Positions 16,270-25,120 of a DNA stretch of 44,800 bases are shown here, one piece after another. Under the pieces are notes generated by a model that was not told where the DNA came from, ran no database searches, and saw nothing but the letters and a program-made list of their open reading frames with translations. The position numbers and the translations under genes are program-made. Position 1 is the first letter of the stretch. Each line of letters opens with the position of its first letter. Where the stretch lies: positions 1-44,800 of the forward strand of contig JARGPL010000031.1 in assembly GCA_029210175.1 (NCBI GenBank), in the 5' to 3' direction. The stretch comes from Minwuia sp. GTDB taxonomy: Bacteria; Pseudomonadota; Alphaproteobacteria; Minwuiales; Minwuiaceae.

Positions 16270-17046
16270 TCACAGCTTGCGGACCTGCATCTGGATCGGA
16301 CCGTCAGCGCGACCGTTGATGAACTGGTCCACATGGTCATTGCCGGACCGGTCAATCTCACTGGCCGGACCGTGCCAGAGGATCTGCCCCTCGTAGATCA
16401 TGGCCACGCGATCCGCGATCTTGCGGGCCGATGCCATGTCATGGGTGATGGAGATGGTGGTGGCACCAAGCTCCCTGACGCATTTCACGATCAGGTCGTT
16501 GATCACGTCGGCCATGATGGGGTCCAGCCCGGTGGTCGGTTCATCGAAGAAGATGATTTCCGGGTCCGTGGCGATGGCGCGGGCCAGGCCCACCCGTTTC
16601 TGCATGCCGCCGGAAAGTTCCGACGGCGAAAGCTCACCCACCGCGGCGTTGAGGCCGACCTGGGCCAGTTTCGCCATGGCGACCTCCCGGGCCTTTTCGC
16701 GCTGCATGCTCTTGCCCTGGATCAGCCCGAAGGCGACATTTTCCCAGACCTGCAGGCTGTCGAACAGCGCGCCGCCCTGGAACAGCATGCCCATGCGGCC
16801 CATCACCGCTTCGCGGTCCCGGTTGGACAGGCCGGTGATGTCCTGGCCGTCGATATTGATCTGGCCGCTGTCGGGCCGGATCAGGCCGAGGATGCATTTC
16901 AGCATGACCGACTTGCCGGTGCCGGACCCGCCGATGACCACAAGCGACTGGCCGCGCGGCACGTCCAGATCGATGCCACGCAGGACATGTTTCGGGCCGA
17001 AGTGCTTCTGCACGCCGCTGAGGCTGATTTTGGGCTGATCGATCAT
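16270..17046 (-). CDS. mlaF: ABC transporter ATP-binding protein, MlaF-like
   Basis: 258 residues, one ABC domain. Walker A GGSGTGKSV, signature LSGGMQKRVGLARA and Walker B IIFFDEPTTGLDP are complete. With MlaE it drives phospholipid (or related lipid) transport between the inner and outer membranes. The start overlaps the mlaE stop by 4 nt. The mlaD substrate-binding partner, normally next in such operons, is not in the window, so it must be encoded elsewhere. The C-terminal tail ends HVDQFINGRADGPIQM, typical of MlaF. Confidence 0.93.
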   Translation of the reverse strand: MIDQPKISLSGVQKHFGPKHVLRGIDLDVPRGQSLVVIGGSGTGKSVMLKCILGLIRPDSGQINIDGQDITGLSNRDREAVMGRMGMLFQGGALFDSLQVWENVAFGLIQGKSMQREKAREVAMAKLAQVGLNAAVGELSPSELSGGMQKRVGLARAIATDPEIIFFDEPTTGLDPIMADVINDLIVKCVRELGATTISITHDMASARKIADRVAMIYEGQILWHGPASEIDRSGNDHVDQFINGRADGPIQMQVRKL

Positions 17047-17825
17047 TGGGCGAAGAACATTTCGGTGATCAGGTAATTGGCGCAGAGGATCATGATGGAG
17101 GCCGAGACCACGGCATTGGTGGTCGCCCGGCCGACGCCCTGGGCGCCGCCCTTGCTCATGAAGCCGTGGTAGCAGCCCATCAGCGAGATCAGGAAGCCGA
17201 AGATGGACGCCTTGACCAGGCCGGAAATCACGTCATCGGCGTGCAGGAAGTCGATCGTGTTCTGCACATAGGTTCCGGCATTGAACCCCAGTTTCTGCGT
17301 GCCGACGACGAAACCGCCGAAGACACCGATGATGTCCGCCACCAGCACCAGCAGCGGCAGCATGGTGGCACCCGCGATCAGGCGCGGCGCGACGAGGTAC
17401 TTGTAGGGGTTGGTGGACAGGGTGGTCAGCGCGTCGATCTGTTCGGTGACCCGCATGGTCCCGATTTCCGCCGCCATCGCCGCAGAGACACGGCCCGCCA
17501 CCATCAGACCGCCGATGACCGGCCCCAGTTCCCGGGTGATGCCCAGCACCACGATGGACGACACCAGGCTTTCGGCATTGAACCGCGCACCGCCGACGTA
17601 GATCTGCAGCGCCAGCACCGCGCCGGTGAAGAAGGCGGTCAGCCCGATCACCGGCAGCGAGAAATAGCCGATCTGCAGCATCTGCCGTCCGAGAATGCGG
17701 AAATAGAACTTCGGCGTCACGCAATGGCGCAGGCCCTGTGCGGTAAACAGGGTCAACCGGCCCACAGCGCCGAGGAACTGCAGGATGACCGAGCCGATCA
17801 TGGCGAGAAAATTGAAGCGCATCAT
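17043..17825 (-). CDS. mlaE: ABC transporter permease, MlaE family
   Basis: 260 residues with about five to six hydrophobic segments (for example IGYFSLPVIGLTAFFTGAVLALQIYV, ITRELGPVIGGLMVAGRVSAAMAAEIG and a C-terminal ATTNAVVSASIMILCANYLI). The GPVIGGLMVAGRVSAAMAAE stretch with following TMRVTEQIDAL is the family hallmark, where the permease meets MlaF. It begins right after the alr stop (TGA then ATG), with a second ATG at 17822 also usable, so it is translated together with alr. Confidence 0.93.
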   Translation of the reverse strand: MMRFNFLAMIGSVILQFLGAVGRLTLFTAQGLRHCVTPKFYFRILGRQMLQIGYFSLPVIGLTAFFTGAVLALQIYVGGARFNAESLVSSIVVLGITRELGPVIGGLMVAGRVSAAMAAEIGTMRVTEQIDALTTLSTNPYKYLVAPRLIAGATMLPLLVLVADIIGVFGGFVVGTQKLGFNAGTYVQNTIDFLHADDVISGLVKASIFGFLISLMGCYHGFMSKGGAQGVGRATTNAVVSASIMILCANYLITEMFFAQ

Positions 17826-18992
17826 TCAGGCTGTCCCGGCGGGGTCGGACACGCCCCCGGCATAGACACGGCTGTAGCGGCGTCCGAGGCCGGTCAGCAA
17901 TTCATAGGCGATGGTGCCACCCGCATGGGCCAGCTGGTCGATATCGACACCGCCACCGATCAGCGAGATCTCCGCCCCCGGCTGTGCCAGCACCTCCGGA
18001 ACCGCGGAGACATCGAATGTCGTCAGATCCATTGAAACGCGTCCCACCAGAGGCACCACGTGGTCGCCGATCCGACCCTCTGCCCGGCCGCTGAGCGACC
18101 GTGGGTACCCATCACCATAGCCGACACCGACGGTCGCGATGCGTGCCGGGCCGTCCACAGGATGGGTCGCACCGTAGCCAACGGTCCGAGGGGTGTCAAC
18201 GCGGTGGATTTGCAGAATTTTCGCTTTCAAATGAACGACTTCCTGCATTCTGATGCTGGTGGCCGGGGTCGGATTTGCGCCATAGAGGGCGACACCGGGG
18301 CGGATCAGATCAAAATGCCATTCCGGCCCGAGATGCACGGCAGGGGAGTTGCAGAAGGATGCGGGGGCGGACGGCAGGATGGCGAGACGGTCCCGGAACC
18401 GGTCCAGCTGGGTCCGGTTCAGCGGATGCGTCGGCACGTCCGCACAGGCCGGATGCGTGATCCAGAGCTGCAGGTCCAGTCCGTGCAGCCGTTCCGGTTC
18501 GGCGGCCAGCCGTTCCGTGTCAGGGCCTTTCAGCCCCAGACGGGTCATGCCGGTATCCAGCTGCACGGCGCAGGGCAGCAGACGGTCGCGCGCCCGGGCC
18601 CAGTCACGCCAGCGGGCGATGTCGGCCAGATCGTTCAGCACCGGAATCAGCCCGTGCGCGGTGAACGCCGTTTCGCTGCCGGGCAGCAGACCGTTCAGCA
18701 CCAGGATGCGGACGTCCGGCAGGGTCAGGCGCAGGCGGATGCCTTCATCGATGGTGGCGCAGAAGAAGGTGCGGCAGCCCGCGGCGTGCAGCGCGCGCAC
18801 CGCCGGTTCCAGCCCGATGCCATAGGCGTCGGCCTTGACCACGCCCGCGGTTTCCGCCTGCGGTGCCAGGCTGTCGATGGTGCGCCAGTTCGCAGCCAGC
18901 GCGTCCAGGTCGATCAGCAGGCGCGCCGCTGCGAATGCGCTCGCGGGTGCCGCCACGGGTGTGGCATCCGGCGCGGTGGGCGCATCCGACAT
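17826..18992 (-). CDS. alr: Alanine racemase
   Basis: 388 residues from ATG 18992. Interconverts L- and D-alanine for peptidoglycan. The PLP lysine is K53 in VVKADAYG and the opposite-face catalytic Tyr lies in TVGYGATHP; IGYGDGYPRSLS and the C-terminal DLTTFDVS parts are also typical. The start 10 nt after the dnaB stop is preferred, although an in-frame ATG at 19037, with AAGGA only two bases upstream, would overlap dnaB and add 15 residues. The first 20 residues are an alanine/proline-rich lead that other racemases lack. Confidence 0.95.
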   Translation of the reverse strand: MSDAPTAPDATPVAAPASAFAAARLLIDLDALAANWRTIDSLAPQAETAGVVKADAYGIGLEPAVRALHAAGCRTFFCATIDEGIRLRLTLPDVRILVLNGLLPGSETAFTAHGLIPVLNDLADIARWRDWARARDRLLPCAVQLDTGMTRLGLKGPDTERLAAEPERLHGLDLQLWITHPACADVPTHPLNRTQLDRFRDRLAILPSAPASFCNSPAVHLGPEWHFDLIRPGVALYGANPTPATSIRMQEVVHLKAKILQIHRVDTPRTVGYGATHPVDGPARIATVGVGYGDGYPRSLSGRAEGRIGDHVVPLVGRVSMDLTTFDVSAVPEVLAQPGAEISLIGGGVDIDQLAHAGGTIAYELLTGLGRRYSRVYAGGVSDPAGTA

Positions 18993-19002
18993 GGCGCTGT
19001 CG

Positions 19003-20514
19003 TCAGTGAACGTCGCTGGGGTCGTGGATACGGTCATAATCCTTGAACGTCGTGTACTCGGGTTCGAAGAACAGTTCGATGGTGCCGGTGGGGCCGTGGC
19101 GCTGCTTGCTGATGATGACCTCGGTCTTGTTGTAGATCCGGCTCATCTTCTCCTGCCATTCCTCCATGGCCACCTGATCGGTCTCATCGGGCTTGTTCTT
19201 CTGTTCGTAGTAGGATTCGCGATAGATGAACATCACCACGTCGGCGTCCTGTTCGATCGATCCCGATTCACGCAGGTCCGACAGCTGCGGACGCTTGTCG
19301 TCGCGCTGTTCCACCGCGCGGGAAAGCTGCGACAGTGCCACCACCGGAACGGCCAGCTCCTTGGCGATCGCCTTCAGCCCCTGGGTGATCTCGGTGATTT
19401 CCTGCACCCGGTTTTCCGACCGCTTCGTCCCAGATGGCCGCATCAGCTGGATGTAGTCGATGATGATCATGCCCAGGCCGTGCTGGCGCTTCAGCCGCCG
19501 GGCGCGGGACCGCAACTGGGCGATGGAAATCGCGGGCGTGTCATCGATGAAGAACGGCAGATCCACGAGCTGCTGCGTCGCGGGCACCACCTTGTTCAGG
19601 TAGGTGTCGCGGTCGATGGTGCCCTTGCGCAGGTCGTTGGAGCGGATGCGGGTCTGTTCCGACACGACACGGGTCGCCAGCTGCTCGCGCGACATTTCCA
19701 GGCTGAAGAAACCGATCACCGCGCCTTCCGTATCCACCACATGGCCGGTGTCATCGCGGATTTCCCGATAGGCGCGGGCGGCGTTCAGCCCGATGGTGAC
19801 GGCCAGCGATGTCTTTCCCATGCCCGGTCGGGCGGCCAGCACCAGCATGTCCGTCTTGTGCAGACCTCCCAGCCAGTTGTCCAGGTCACGCAGCCCGGTG
19901 GTCACGCCGACCAGCTGTCCGACCCGGTTGTGGGCCGCCTGAATGCTCTCCAGACTTTCCAGGATGGCCTGCTTGAAGGGCCGCAGATCGTTCTGCGCTT
20001 CCCCCGCCTCAGCCAGGGAGAACAGGCTGGCCTCCGCCGCTTCGATCTGTTTTTCCGCCGTGTCGGAAAGGTCGGCGTCGCGGCTGCGTTCCGCCATCTC
20101 GTCAGAAAGCAGGATGATCTGGCGGCGCAGGTAGAGGTCATAGAGGATGCGGGCATATTCCTCGGCCCGGATGGCGTTCACCGCGCGGGCGGTCAGGTCG
20201 ACCAGATACCCGGCCCCGCCCAGCCCCTGGATCGCCTCATCCTGCGCGAAACGGGCCTTCAGCGTGACGGGATTGGCCAGTTCCCCACGGTCGATCAGGG
20301 TCAGGATCGCGTCATAGATGCGCCCGTGCAGCGGCTGGAAGAAGTGGTCGGCGCGCAGGAAATCAAGCAGCCGCGATGCGGCGTCATTGTTGTAGAGCAG
20401 GGCGCCGAGCAGTTGCTGCTCCGCTTCCAGATTGTGCGGCAGTTCCTTCGGCGCATCCTCCTGAACGGAGGACGGGACCGGTTCCAGCATGCGTGCGTCA
20501 ATGATGTCAGCCAT
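19003..20514 (-). CDS. dnaB: Replicative DNA helicase DnaB
   Basis: 503 residues. The N-terminal DnaG-interaction domain (PHNLEAEQQLLGALL) is followed by the RecA-like helicase core with Walker A ARPGMGKTS (about residue 230), IDYIQLM Walker B and the QLSRAVEQR arginine-finger region. It unwinds the fork as a hexamer. It is the first gene of the eight-gene minus-strand run ending with the SDR at 11928. No intein or insertion is seen in the helicase motifs. A DnaA box is upstream. Confidence 0.97.
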   Translation of the reverse strand: MADIIDARMLEPVPSSVQEDAPKELPHNLEAEQQLLGALLYNNDAASRLLDFLRADHFFQPLHGRIYDAILTLIDRGELANPVTLKARFAQDEAIQGLGGAGYLVDLTARAVNAIRAEEYARILYDLYLRRQIILLSDEMAERSRDADLSDTAEKQIEAAEASLFSLAEAGEAQNDLRPFKQAILESLESIQAAHNRVGQLVGVTTGLRDLDNWLGGLHKTDMLVLAARPGMGKTSLAVTIGLNAARAYREIRDDTGHVVDTEGAVIGFFSLEMSREQLATRVVSEQTRIRSNDLRKGTIDRDTYLNKVVPATQQLVDLPFFIDDTPAISIAQLRSRARRLKRQHGLGMIIIDYIQLMRPSGTKRSENRVQEITEITQGLKAIAKELAVPVVALSQLSRAVEQRDDKRPQLSDLRESGSIEQDADVVMFIYRESYYEQKNKPDETDQVAMEEWQEKMSRIYNKTEVIISKQRHGPTGTIELFFEPEYTTFKDYDRIHDPSDVH

Positions 20515-20581
20515 GATTTCGTGACCCTATCACTGCGCGACCGGTGGCGCATGACCGCCGCGCCGCCGCCCGCCACAAACA

Positions 20582-20601
20582 TGTGGACCACTTTATCCAC
20601 A
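20582..20601. promoter_or_regulatory. DnaA box within an inverted repeat upstream of dnaB
   Basis: TTATCCACA (20593-20601) is a perfect strong DnaA box. TGTGGA at 20582-20587 forms an inverted partner of TCCACA with an 8-nt spacer. It lies 79 nt upstream of the dnaB start. No other full DnaA box was noticed nearby, so it is more likely a regulatory site than an origin. Confidence 0.65.
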
Positions 20602-20675
20602 GCAGACCGAATGACGGGGATAGATCACCAATGCGGCTGATTCATGGCCGCTTTCAAGGTGGCGTGACCTGTGGC

Positions 20676-21179
20676 CTATTCATGTTCCAGGATGACGAAC
20701 GGCGCACGCATGCGGACACCCCAGAATTCGTAGATCACATAGTACCGCCGCCCGGTCTCCAGCAGTCCGCGATTCAGCATCAGGCTGTTGGAGGCATACA
20801 TCGTTTCCCCGGCCTTGATGGTCAGGGTAACGGCCTCGCCCGTGCAGTTGCCGTCGCCCTTGGCAGCGATCAGGTCATTGTTCGGATAGACGATGTTGTA
20901 ATTGTGGACCTGGCAGATGCTCGGCGCCGTGATCACGATGTCTTCCGTGCCGGTGTTCGACAGTTCCATGTTGACCGGGATGCGGGCCGCCGCGCCGCCC
21001 TGGGGCAGACGCACCCGGCGATCGACGAAGATCCGGCCTTCCAGGAATTCGTCGGTCTGCACGGCTTCGGTCTGCGCCGGCGTGGTGGACTGGGCCTGTG
21101 CGGTCGAAACGACGGCAAGCAGGGTCAGGGCCGTCGAAACGGCGAGCGCGAACGCGGTGATGAACGCAGGGCGAAGCAT
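20676..21179 (-). CDS. Secreted protein of unknown function
   Basis: 167 residues. The first 30 residues form a signal peptide (hydrophobic FITAFALAVSTALTLLAVVS, cleavage after AQA). The mature part, about 137 residues, starts with a Ser/Thr/Gln-rich linker and has two cysteines (SICQVHNY and GDGNCTGEA) that could form a disulfide, with alternating hydrophobic residues suggesting a beta-rich fold. I do not recognise the family. ATG 21179 follows GGGAGG. It lies between dnaB and bpt, same strand, with 80-160 nt gaps. Confidence 0.75.
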   Translation of the reverse strand: MLRPAFITAFALAVSTALTLLAVVSTAQAQSTTPAQTEAVQTDEFLEGRIFVDRRVRLPQGGAAARIPVNMELSNTGTEDIVITAPSICQVHNYNIVYPNNDLIAAKGDGNCTGEAVTLTIKAGETMYASNSLMLNRGLLETGRRYYVIYEFWGVRMRAPFVILEHE

Positions 21180-21258
21180 TGCTGGGGCCTCCCACAAACA
21201 GGCTATATCTGATGCAGCAGTGTGGTGACGGACAGGGTCCACGACAACCCGGCAGCCA

Positions 21259-22044
21259 TCACGTTCTGCCCTTGTCACCCCCGAGGACCGCAACAAGGTG
21301 GTCGTCGGGACCTTCCCCGTCGCCGGCTTCCGGCAGGTCGACCCAGCCTTCGCCCGACAATTGTTCCAGCGGGCGGAACGATGACTTGTAGGCCATCTTG
21401 CGGCTGCCGGGGATCCAGTACCCCAGGTAGACGTTGGTCAACCCTTCCGACACCGCGTGCCGGATATGCCACTGCAGCACATAGACGCCCAGGCTGCGCC
21501 GTTCCTCAGCAGAGCGGAAGAAGCTGTAGACCAGGGAAAAGCCGTCCTGCATCCGGTCAGTCAGGCAGACCGCGTGCAGGGTCAGGTCCGCGTCGCGGAA
21601 TTCGACCAGAAAGGTATCCACCGGGGTATCTTCCACCATCGCCCGATAATCGCCGAACCGCATGTCCGCCATGCCGCCTTCCGCGTGGCGGCTGGTCAGA
21701 TACTGGCGGAACAGCATGTAGTGTTCGCGGGTGGCCAGCGCCGGCACGATGCGGGCGGTCATATCCTGGTTGCGTCGCCAGTTGCGCCGCTGCGTGCGGT
21801 TCGGGCGAAACCGGTCCACCGGCACACGCACCGGAATGCAGGAATTGCAGTTGTCGCAGGCGGGGCGATAGGCCAGATCCTGGCTGCGCCGGAACCCGGC
21901 GGCCGACAGCACGCTGTGCAGCTGGTCCGGTTCCTCCCCCGACAACAGCGTCACGACCTTCCGTTCCATGCGCTCGGGCAGGTACGGGCAGGGCGTGGGC
22001 GGTGTGGCAAAGAAATGCCGCAGGGGTATCTGGACGCGCTTCAT
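21259..22044 (-). CDS. bpt: Aspartate/glutamate leucyltransferase (Bpt)
   Basis: 261 residues. Bpt adds Leu from Leu-tRNA to proteins with N-terminal Asp or Glu and so marks them for ClpAP through the N-end rule. The N-terminus carries CPYLPERMERKVVTLL and the DLAYRPACDNCNSCIPVRVPV cluster, with four cysteines at conserved places; the C-terminal LGYWIPGSRKMAYKSSFRPLE is also diagnostic. ATG 22044 fits the family N-terminus. The gene lies back-to-back with thrS. Confidence 0.96.
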   Translation of the reverse strand: MKRVQIPLRHFFATPPTPCPYLPERMERKVVTLLSGEEPDQLHSVLSAAGFRRSQDLAYRPACDNCNSCIPVRVPVDRFRPNRTQRRNWRRNQDMTARIVPALATREHYMLFRQYLTSRHAEGGMADMRFGDYRAMVEDTPVDTFLVEFRDADLTLHAVCLTDRMQDGFSLVYSFFRSAEERRSLGVYVLQWHIRHAVSEGLTNVYLGYWIPGSRKMAYKSSFRPLEQLSGEGWVDLPEAGDGEGPDDHLVAVLGGDKGRT

Positions 22045-22143
22045 GGGGCGGAAGCGTAATCCAGCCGCGCGCCCGGCGCAGCAAATACTTGCGGGTAACC
22101 TGCATGATTGCGCGCCTGCCGCATGCTGGGCTCCCCTGTCCGC

Positions 22144-22198
22144 TTGACCTTTGGCGGCTCCACTCTAAAAGAGCCTGTTCAACACTGAACCGCTCTTT
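22144..22198 (+). promoter_or_regulatory. Candidate thrS promoter with a stem-loop leader
   Basis: TTGACC (22144-22149) and TAAAAG (22066-22071 offset by 100, that is 22166-22171) are 16 nt apart. A stem-loop runs 22168-22198: AAAGAGC pairs with GCTCTTT and, inside, GTTCA pairs with TGAAC around ACAC. If transcription starts near 22178 only the inner stem is in the RNA, so the outer arms may act as a DNA inverted repeat instead. The thrS Shine-Dalgarno AAGGAGAGAG follows. Confidence 0.4.
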
Positions 22199-22216
22199 GT
22201 CTGAAGGAGAGAGCCG

Positions 22217-24163
22217 ATGACCACCCAGGCCCAGGCCGCGATCAACGTCACCTTGCCCGACGGCAATGCCCTGACGTTCGCGCGGACGCCGACCGGTCTG
22301 GACGTGGCGGCTGCCATCGGGCCGGGCCTGGCCAAGGCGGCGCTGGCCGTGAAGATCGACGGCGAACTGCGCGATCTGAAACGGCCCATCGATCAGGACG
22401 CGGAGATCGAGATCGTCACCGCGAAATCCCCCGACGATGTAGTGCTGCCGCTGTTGCGCCATGACGCAGCGCATGTGCTGGCGCAGGCGGCGCAGGAACT
22501 GTTCCCCGACACCCAGGTCACCATCGGCCCGGCGATCGAGAACGGCTTCTATTACGACTTTGCCCGCGACGAACCCTTCACGCCCGAGGATGTGGAGGCG
22601 ATGGAGCAGCGGATGCACGAGATCGTGGACCGCGACCTGCCCATCGAACGCTCCGTCTGGGCGCGCGATGACGCGATCCGGCACTTCCGCGACCAGGGCG
22701 AACACTACAAGGCGGAGATCATCGAGGATCTGCCGGTGGATGAGCCGATTTCCATCTATGCCCAGGGTGACTGGATGGACCTGTGCATCGGCCCGCATCT
22801 GGCCAGCACGTCGCGGCTGGGGCACGCGTTCAAGCTGACCAAGCTGGCCGGGGCCTACTGGCGCGGCGATTCCCGCAACCCGATGCTGCAGCGCGTCTAT
22901 GGCACCTGCTGGCGGACGGAGAAGGAACTGAAGGCGTATCTCACCATGCTGGAGGAGGCGGAAAAACGCGATCACCGCCGCCTGGGGCGGGAGATGTCGC
23001 TGTTCCACATGCAGGAAGAGGCGCCGGGCATGGCGTTCTGGCACCCGAAGGGCTGGACCTTCTATCTGGCGCTGGAACGCTACATGCGCCAGCGCCTCGA
23101 CGCCGCCGGATACCGGGAAGTGAAGACGCCGCAGCTGGTGGACCGGAAACTGTGGGAGGCGTCCGGCCACTGGGAGAAATTCCGCGAGCACATGTTCACG
23201 TCCGACGCGGATGAGCGGAACTACGCCCTGAAGCCGATGAACTGCCCCGGTCACGTGCAGATCTTCCGCCAGGGCCTGAAGAGCTATCGCGACCTGCCGA
23301 TGCGCATGGCGGAGTTCGGCTGCTGCCACCGCTACGAACCGTCGGGTGCGCTGCACGGGCTGATGCGGGTGCGCAACTTCACGCAGGACGATGCCCACAT
23401 CTTCTGCGCCGAGGACCAGATCAACAGCGAGAGCGCGATCTTCTGCGACCTGCTGACCACGATCTATCGCGATTTCGGGTTCGAGGACGTGCGGGTGAAA
23501 TTCTCCGACCGGCCGGAAGTCCGCGCCGGGTCCGACGAGACCTGGGACAAGGCGGAAGCGGCGCTGCGCGAAGCCATCGAGCAAGTGGGCCTGCCCTACG
23601 AGATGAACCCCGGCGAAGGCGCCTTCTATGGCCCGAAGCTGGAGTTCGTGCTGCGCGACGCCATCGGGCGTGACTGGCAGTGCGGCACCCTGCAGGTGGA
23701 TTTCGTGCTGCCGGAACGGCTGGACGCCAGCTACATCGGGGAAGATGGTGACCGCCATCGCCCGGTCATGCTGCACCGCGCGATCCTTGGTTCGTTCGAG
23801 CGCTTCGCCGGGATCCTGATCGAGAATTTCGCGGGCCGGTTCCCGCTCTGGCTGTCGCCGGTGCAGGCCATGGTCGCCACCATCACGCAGGATGCGGATG
23901 CCTATGCGGCGGACGTCGTGGCGGCGGCGAAACAGGCCGGGCTGCGGGTGGAAAGCGACCTGCGCAATGAAAAGATCAACTACAAGGTCCGCGAACACAG
24001 CCTTGCCAAGGTTCCGGTGATGCTGGTCGTGGGCAAGAACGAGGCGGAGCAGGGCACGGTGTCCATCCGCCGTCTGGGTGACAAGCACCAACAAGTCCTT
24101 GCCCTTGAAGACGCGCTTGCTATCCTTAAGGCGGAGGCGGTGATGCCCTGCAGTACGGTGTAA
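22217..24163 (+). CDS. thrS: Threonyl-tRNA synthetase
   Basis: 648 residues. Domains in order are TGS (about 1-65), the editing domain with the [16 protein letters not shown] zinc/His motif (about 75-230), class II catalytic core with [10 protein letters not shown] (zinc Cys), [19 protein letters not shown] and [11 protein letters not shown], and an anticodon-binding domain at the C-terminus (about 540-648). ATG 22217 has a strong AAGGAGAGAG. It precedes infC on the same strand with 110 nt between, the common bacterial order. Confidence 0.98.
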   Translation: MTTQAQAAINVTLPDGNALTFARTPTGLDVAAAIGPGLAKAALAVKIDGELRDLKRPIDQDAEIEIVTAKSPDDVVLPLLRHDAAHVLAQAAQELFPDTQVTIGPAIENGFYYDFARDEPFTPEDVEAMEQRMHEIVDRDLPIERSVWARDDAIRHFRDQGEHYKAEIIEDLPVDEPISIYAQGDWMDLCIGPHLASTSRLGHAFKLTKLAGAYWRGDSRNPMLQRVYGTCWRTEKELKAYLTMLEEAEKRDHRRLGREMSLFHMQEEAPGMAFWHPKGWTFYLALERYMRQRLDAAGYREVKTPQLVDRKLWEASGHWEKFREHMFTSDADERNYALKPMNCPGHVQIFRQGLKSYRDLPMRMAEFGCCHRYEPSGALHGLMRVRNFTQDDAHIFCAEDQINSESAIFCDLLTTIYRDFGFEDVRVKFSDRPEVRAGSDETWDKAEAALREAIEQVGLPYEMNPGEGAFYGPKLEFVLRDAIGRDWQCGTLQVDFVLPERLDASYIGEDGDRHRPVMLHRAILGSFERFAGILIENFAGRFPLWLSPVQAMVATITQDADAYAADVVAAAKQAGLRVESDLRNEKINYKVREHSLAKVPVMLVVGKNEAEQGTVSIRRLGDKHQQVLALEDALAILKAEAVMPCSTV

Positions 24164-24262
24164 CTGTCATGCCGCTTCGGGCCGTTCTATCCCGGTTCGA
24201 CGCCACCTCCTGGCCCGCACAGTGCGGGTCCAATGCCTGTGAATTATTGAAATCTGACTGAA

Positions 24263-24276
24263 AGGGGAAACCCATA
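24263..24276 (+). promoter_or_regulatory. Shine-Dalgarno and ATA start codon of infC
   Basis: AGGGG at 24263-24267 sits six bases before ATA (24274-24276), which is in frame with the IF-3 reading frame. The resulting N-terminus, read from the initiator as M-A-R-P-P-M-N-A, is like that of other alphaproteobacterial IF-3 proteins. The first ATG in frame is at 24289 and has no Shine-Dalgarno. Confidence 0.75.
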
Positions 24277-24810
24277 GCCCGTCCGCCAATGAATGCCGCG
24301 CCCGTCCGGGACGGACCGCGCGCCAACGAACGTATCGAAGTCCGGGAAATCCGACTGATCGATCACGAGGGGAACAATCACGGGGTCGTCGCGACGGTCG
24401 ACGCGCTTAAGGCTGCGCGCACCATCGGGCTGGACCTTGTCGAGGTTTCACCGAACATGCGCCCGCCGGTCTGCAAGCTGATGGACCTCGGCAAGTTCAA
24501 GTACGAAGCGCAGAAGAAAGCCAACGCCGCCCGCAAGAAGCAGAAGACGCAGGAGGTGAAGGAAATCAAGATGCGCCCGAACATCGATGACCACGACTAC
24601 GAGACCAAGATGAAGAAGGTCGTCGAGTTCATTGATGAAGGCGACAAGGTGAAGGTCACCATGCGCTTCCGCGGTCGCGAGATGGCGCATCAGAATCTCG
24701 GCCTGGACGTGATGATCCGCGTGCAGGAGGAGATGAAGGAAACCGCCAAGGTCGAACAGCATCCCAAGACCGAAGGCCGTCAGATGGTCATGGTGATCGC
24801 ACCGCGCTGA
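24274..24810 (+). CDS. infC: Translation initiation factor IF-3
   Basis: 178 residues when read from the ATA at 24274; starting at ATG 24289 would give 173 and remove the conserved ARPP lead. IF-3 binds the 30S subunit and rejects non-canonical start codons. Typical family sequence is seen: [17 protein letters not shown], the linker [29 protein letters not shown], and [16 protein letters not shown] in the C-terminal domain. Rare start codons (AUU, AUA, AUC) are known for infC in many bacteria and allow IF-3 to limit its own synthesis, so ATA suggests the same autoregulation here. Confidence 0.95.
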   Translation: MARPPMNAAPVRDGPRANERIEVREIRLIDHEGNNHGVVATVDALKAARTIGLDLVEVSPNMRPPVCKLMDLGKFKYEAQKKANAARKKQKTQEVKEIKMRPNIDDHDYETKMKKVVEFIDEGDKVKVTMRFRGREMAHQNLGLDVMIRVQEEMKETAKVEQHPKTEGRQMVMVIAPR

Positions 24811-24965
24811 CCTGACGCCCCCGCATTCCGGCGCGACTGCCCCGCGCGGCTGCCCCCAGGGACCCTGTTCCTGCCGGGCGGCGCGCTGGCACTGCGGGCG
24901 TTCCCGAGGTCCCGCGACGTACGCCGTCGCGTGTGACGGGTTCTTCGGAAGCCCGCACACATGGC

Positions 24966-25065
24966 TGTCACCCCGGGCGTCAGATCCGGGGTCCACGGTT
25001 CTCTGTGCTGGCCAGTGCTGCAAGGCGTGGATGCCGGATCGGCGCTGCGCCTGTCCGGCATGACA
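24966..25065. repeat. 100-nt palindromic repeat, inverted copy
   Basis: Exactly 100 nt from TGTCA to TGACA. Compared with 238-337 it is in reverse orientation: a CACCCCGGGC...CCGGGGTCCACG arm, then a 40-nt arm CGTGGATGCCGG...CCGGCATGACA with GGCGCTGCGCC in its centre. It fills most of the 310-nt gap between infC and the SDR gene; the rest of the gap shows nothing recognisable. Confidence 0.8.
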
Positions 25066-25120
25066 GAATGCGGAAAGCGGCTTCAGCCTTGTCCCCATTC
25101 CCCATGGTGCCCGACCAGCC

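Noticed and set aside
20515-20675. A replication origin next to dnaB
   Set aside because: Only one full DnaA box was seen, there is no AT-rich unwinding stretch, and no dnaA, parAB or gidA gene is present.
21557-24094. An 845-residue open frame on the minus strand across thrS
   Set aside because: It is antisense to a certain thrS gene, has no recognisable domains, and long antisense frames are expected in GC-rich coding DNA.
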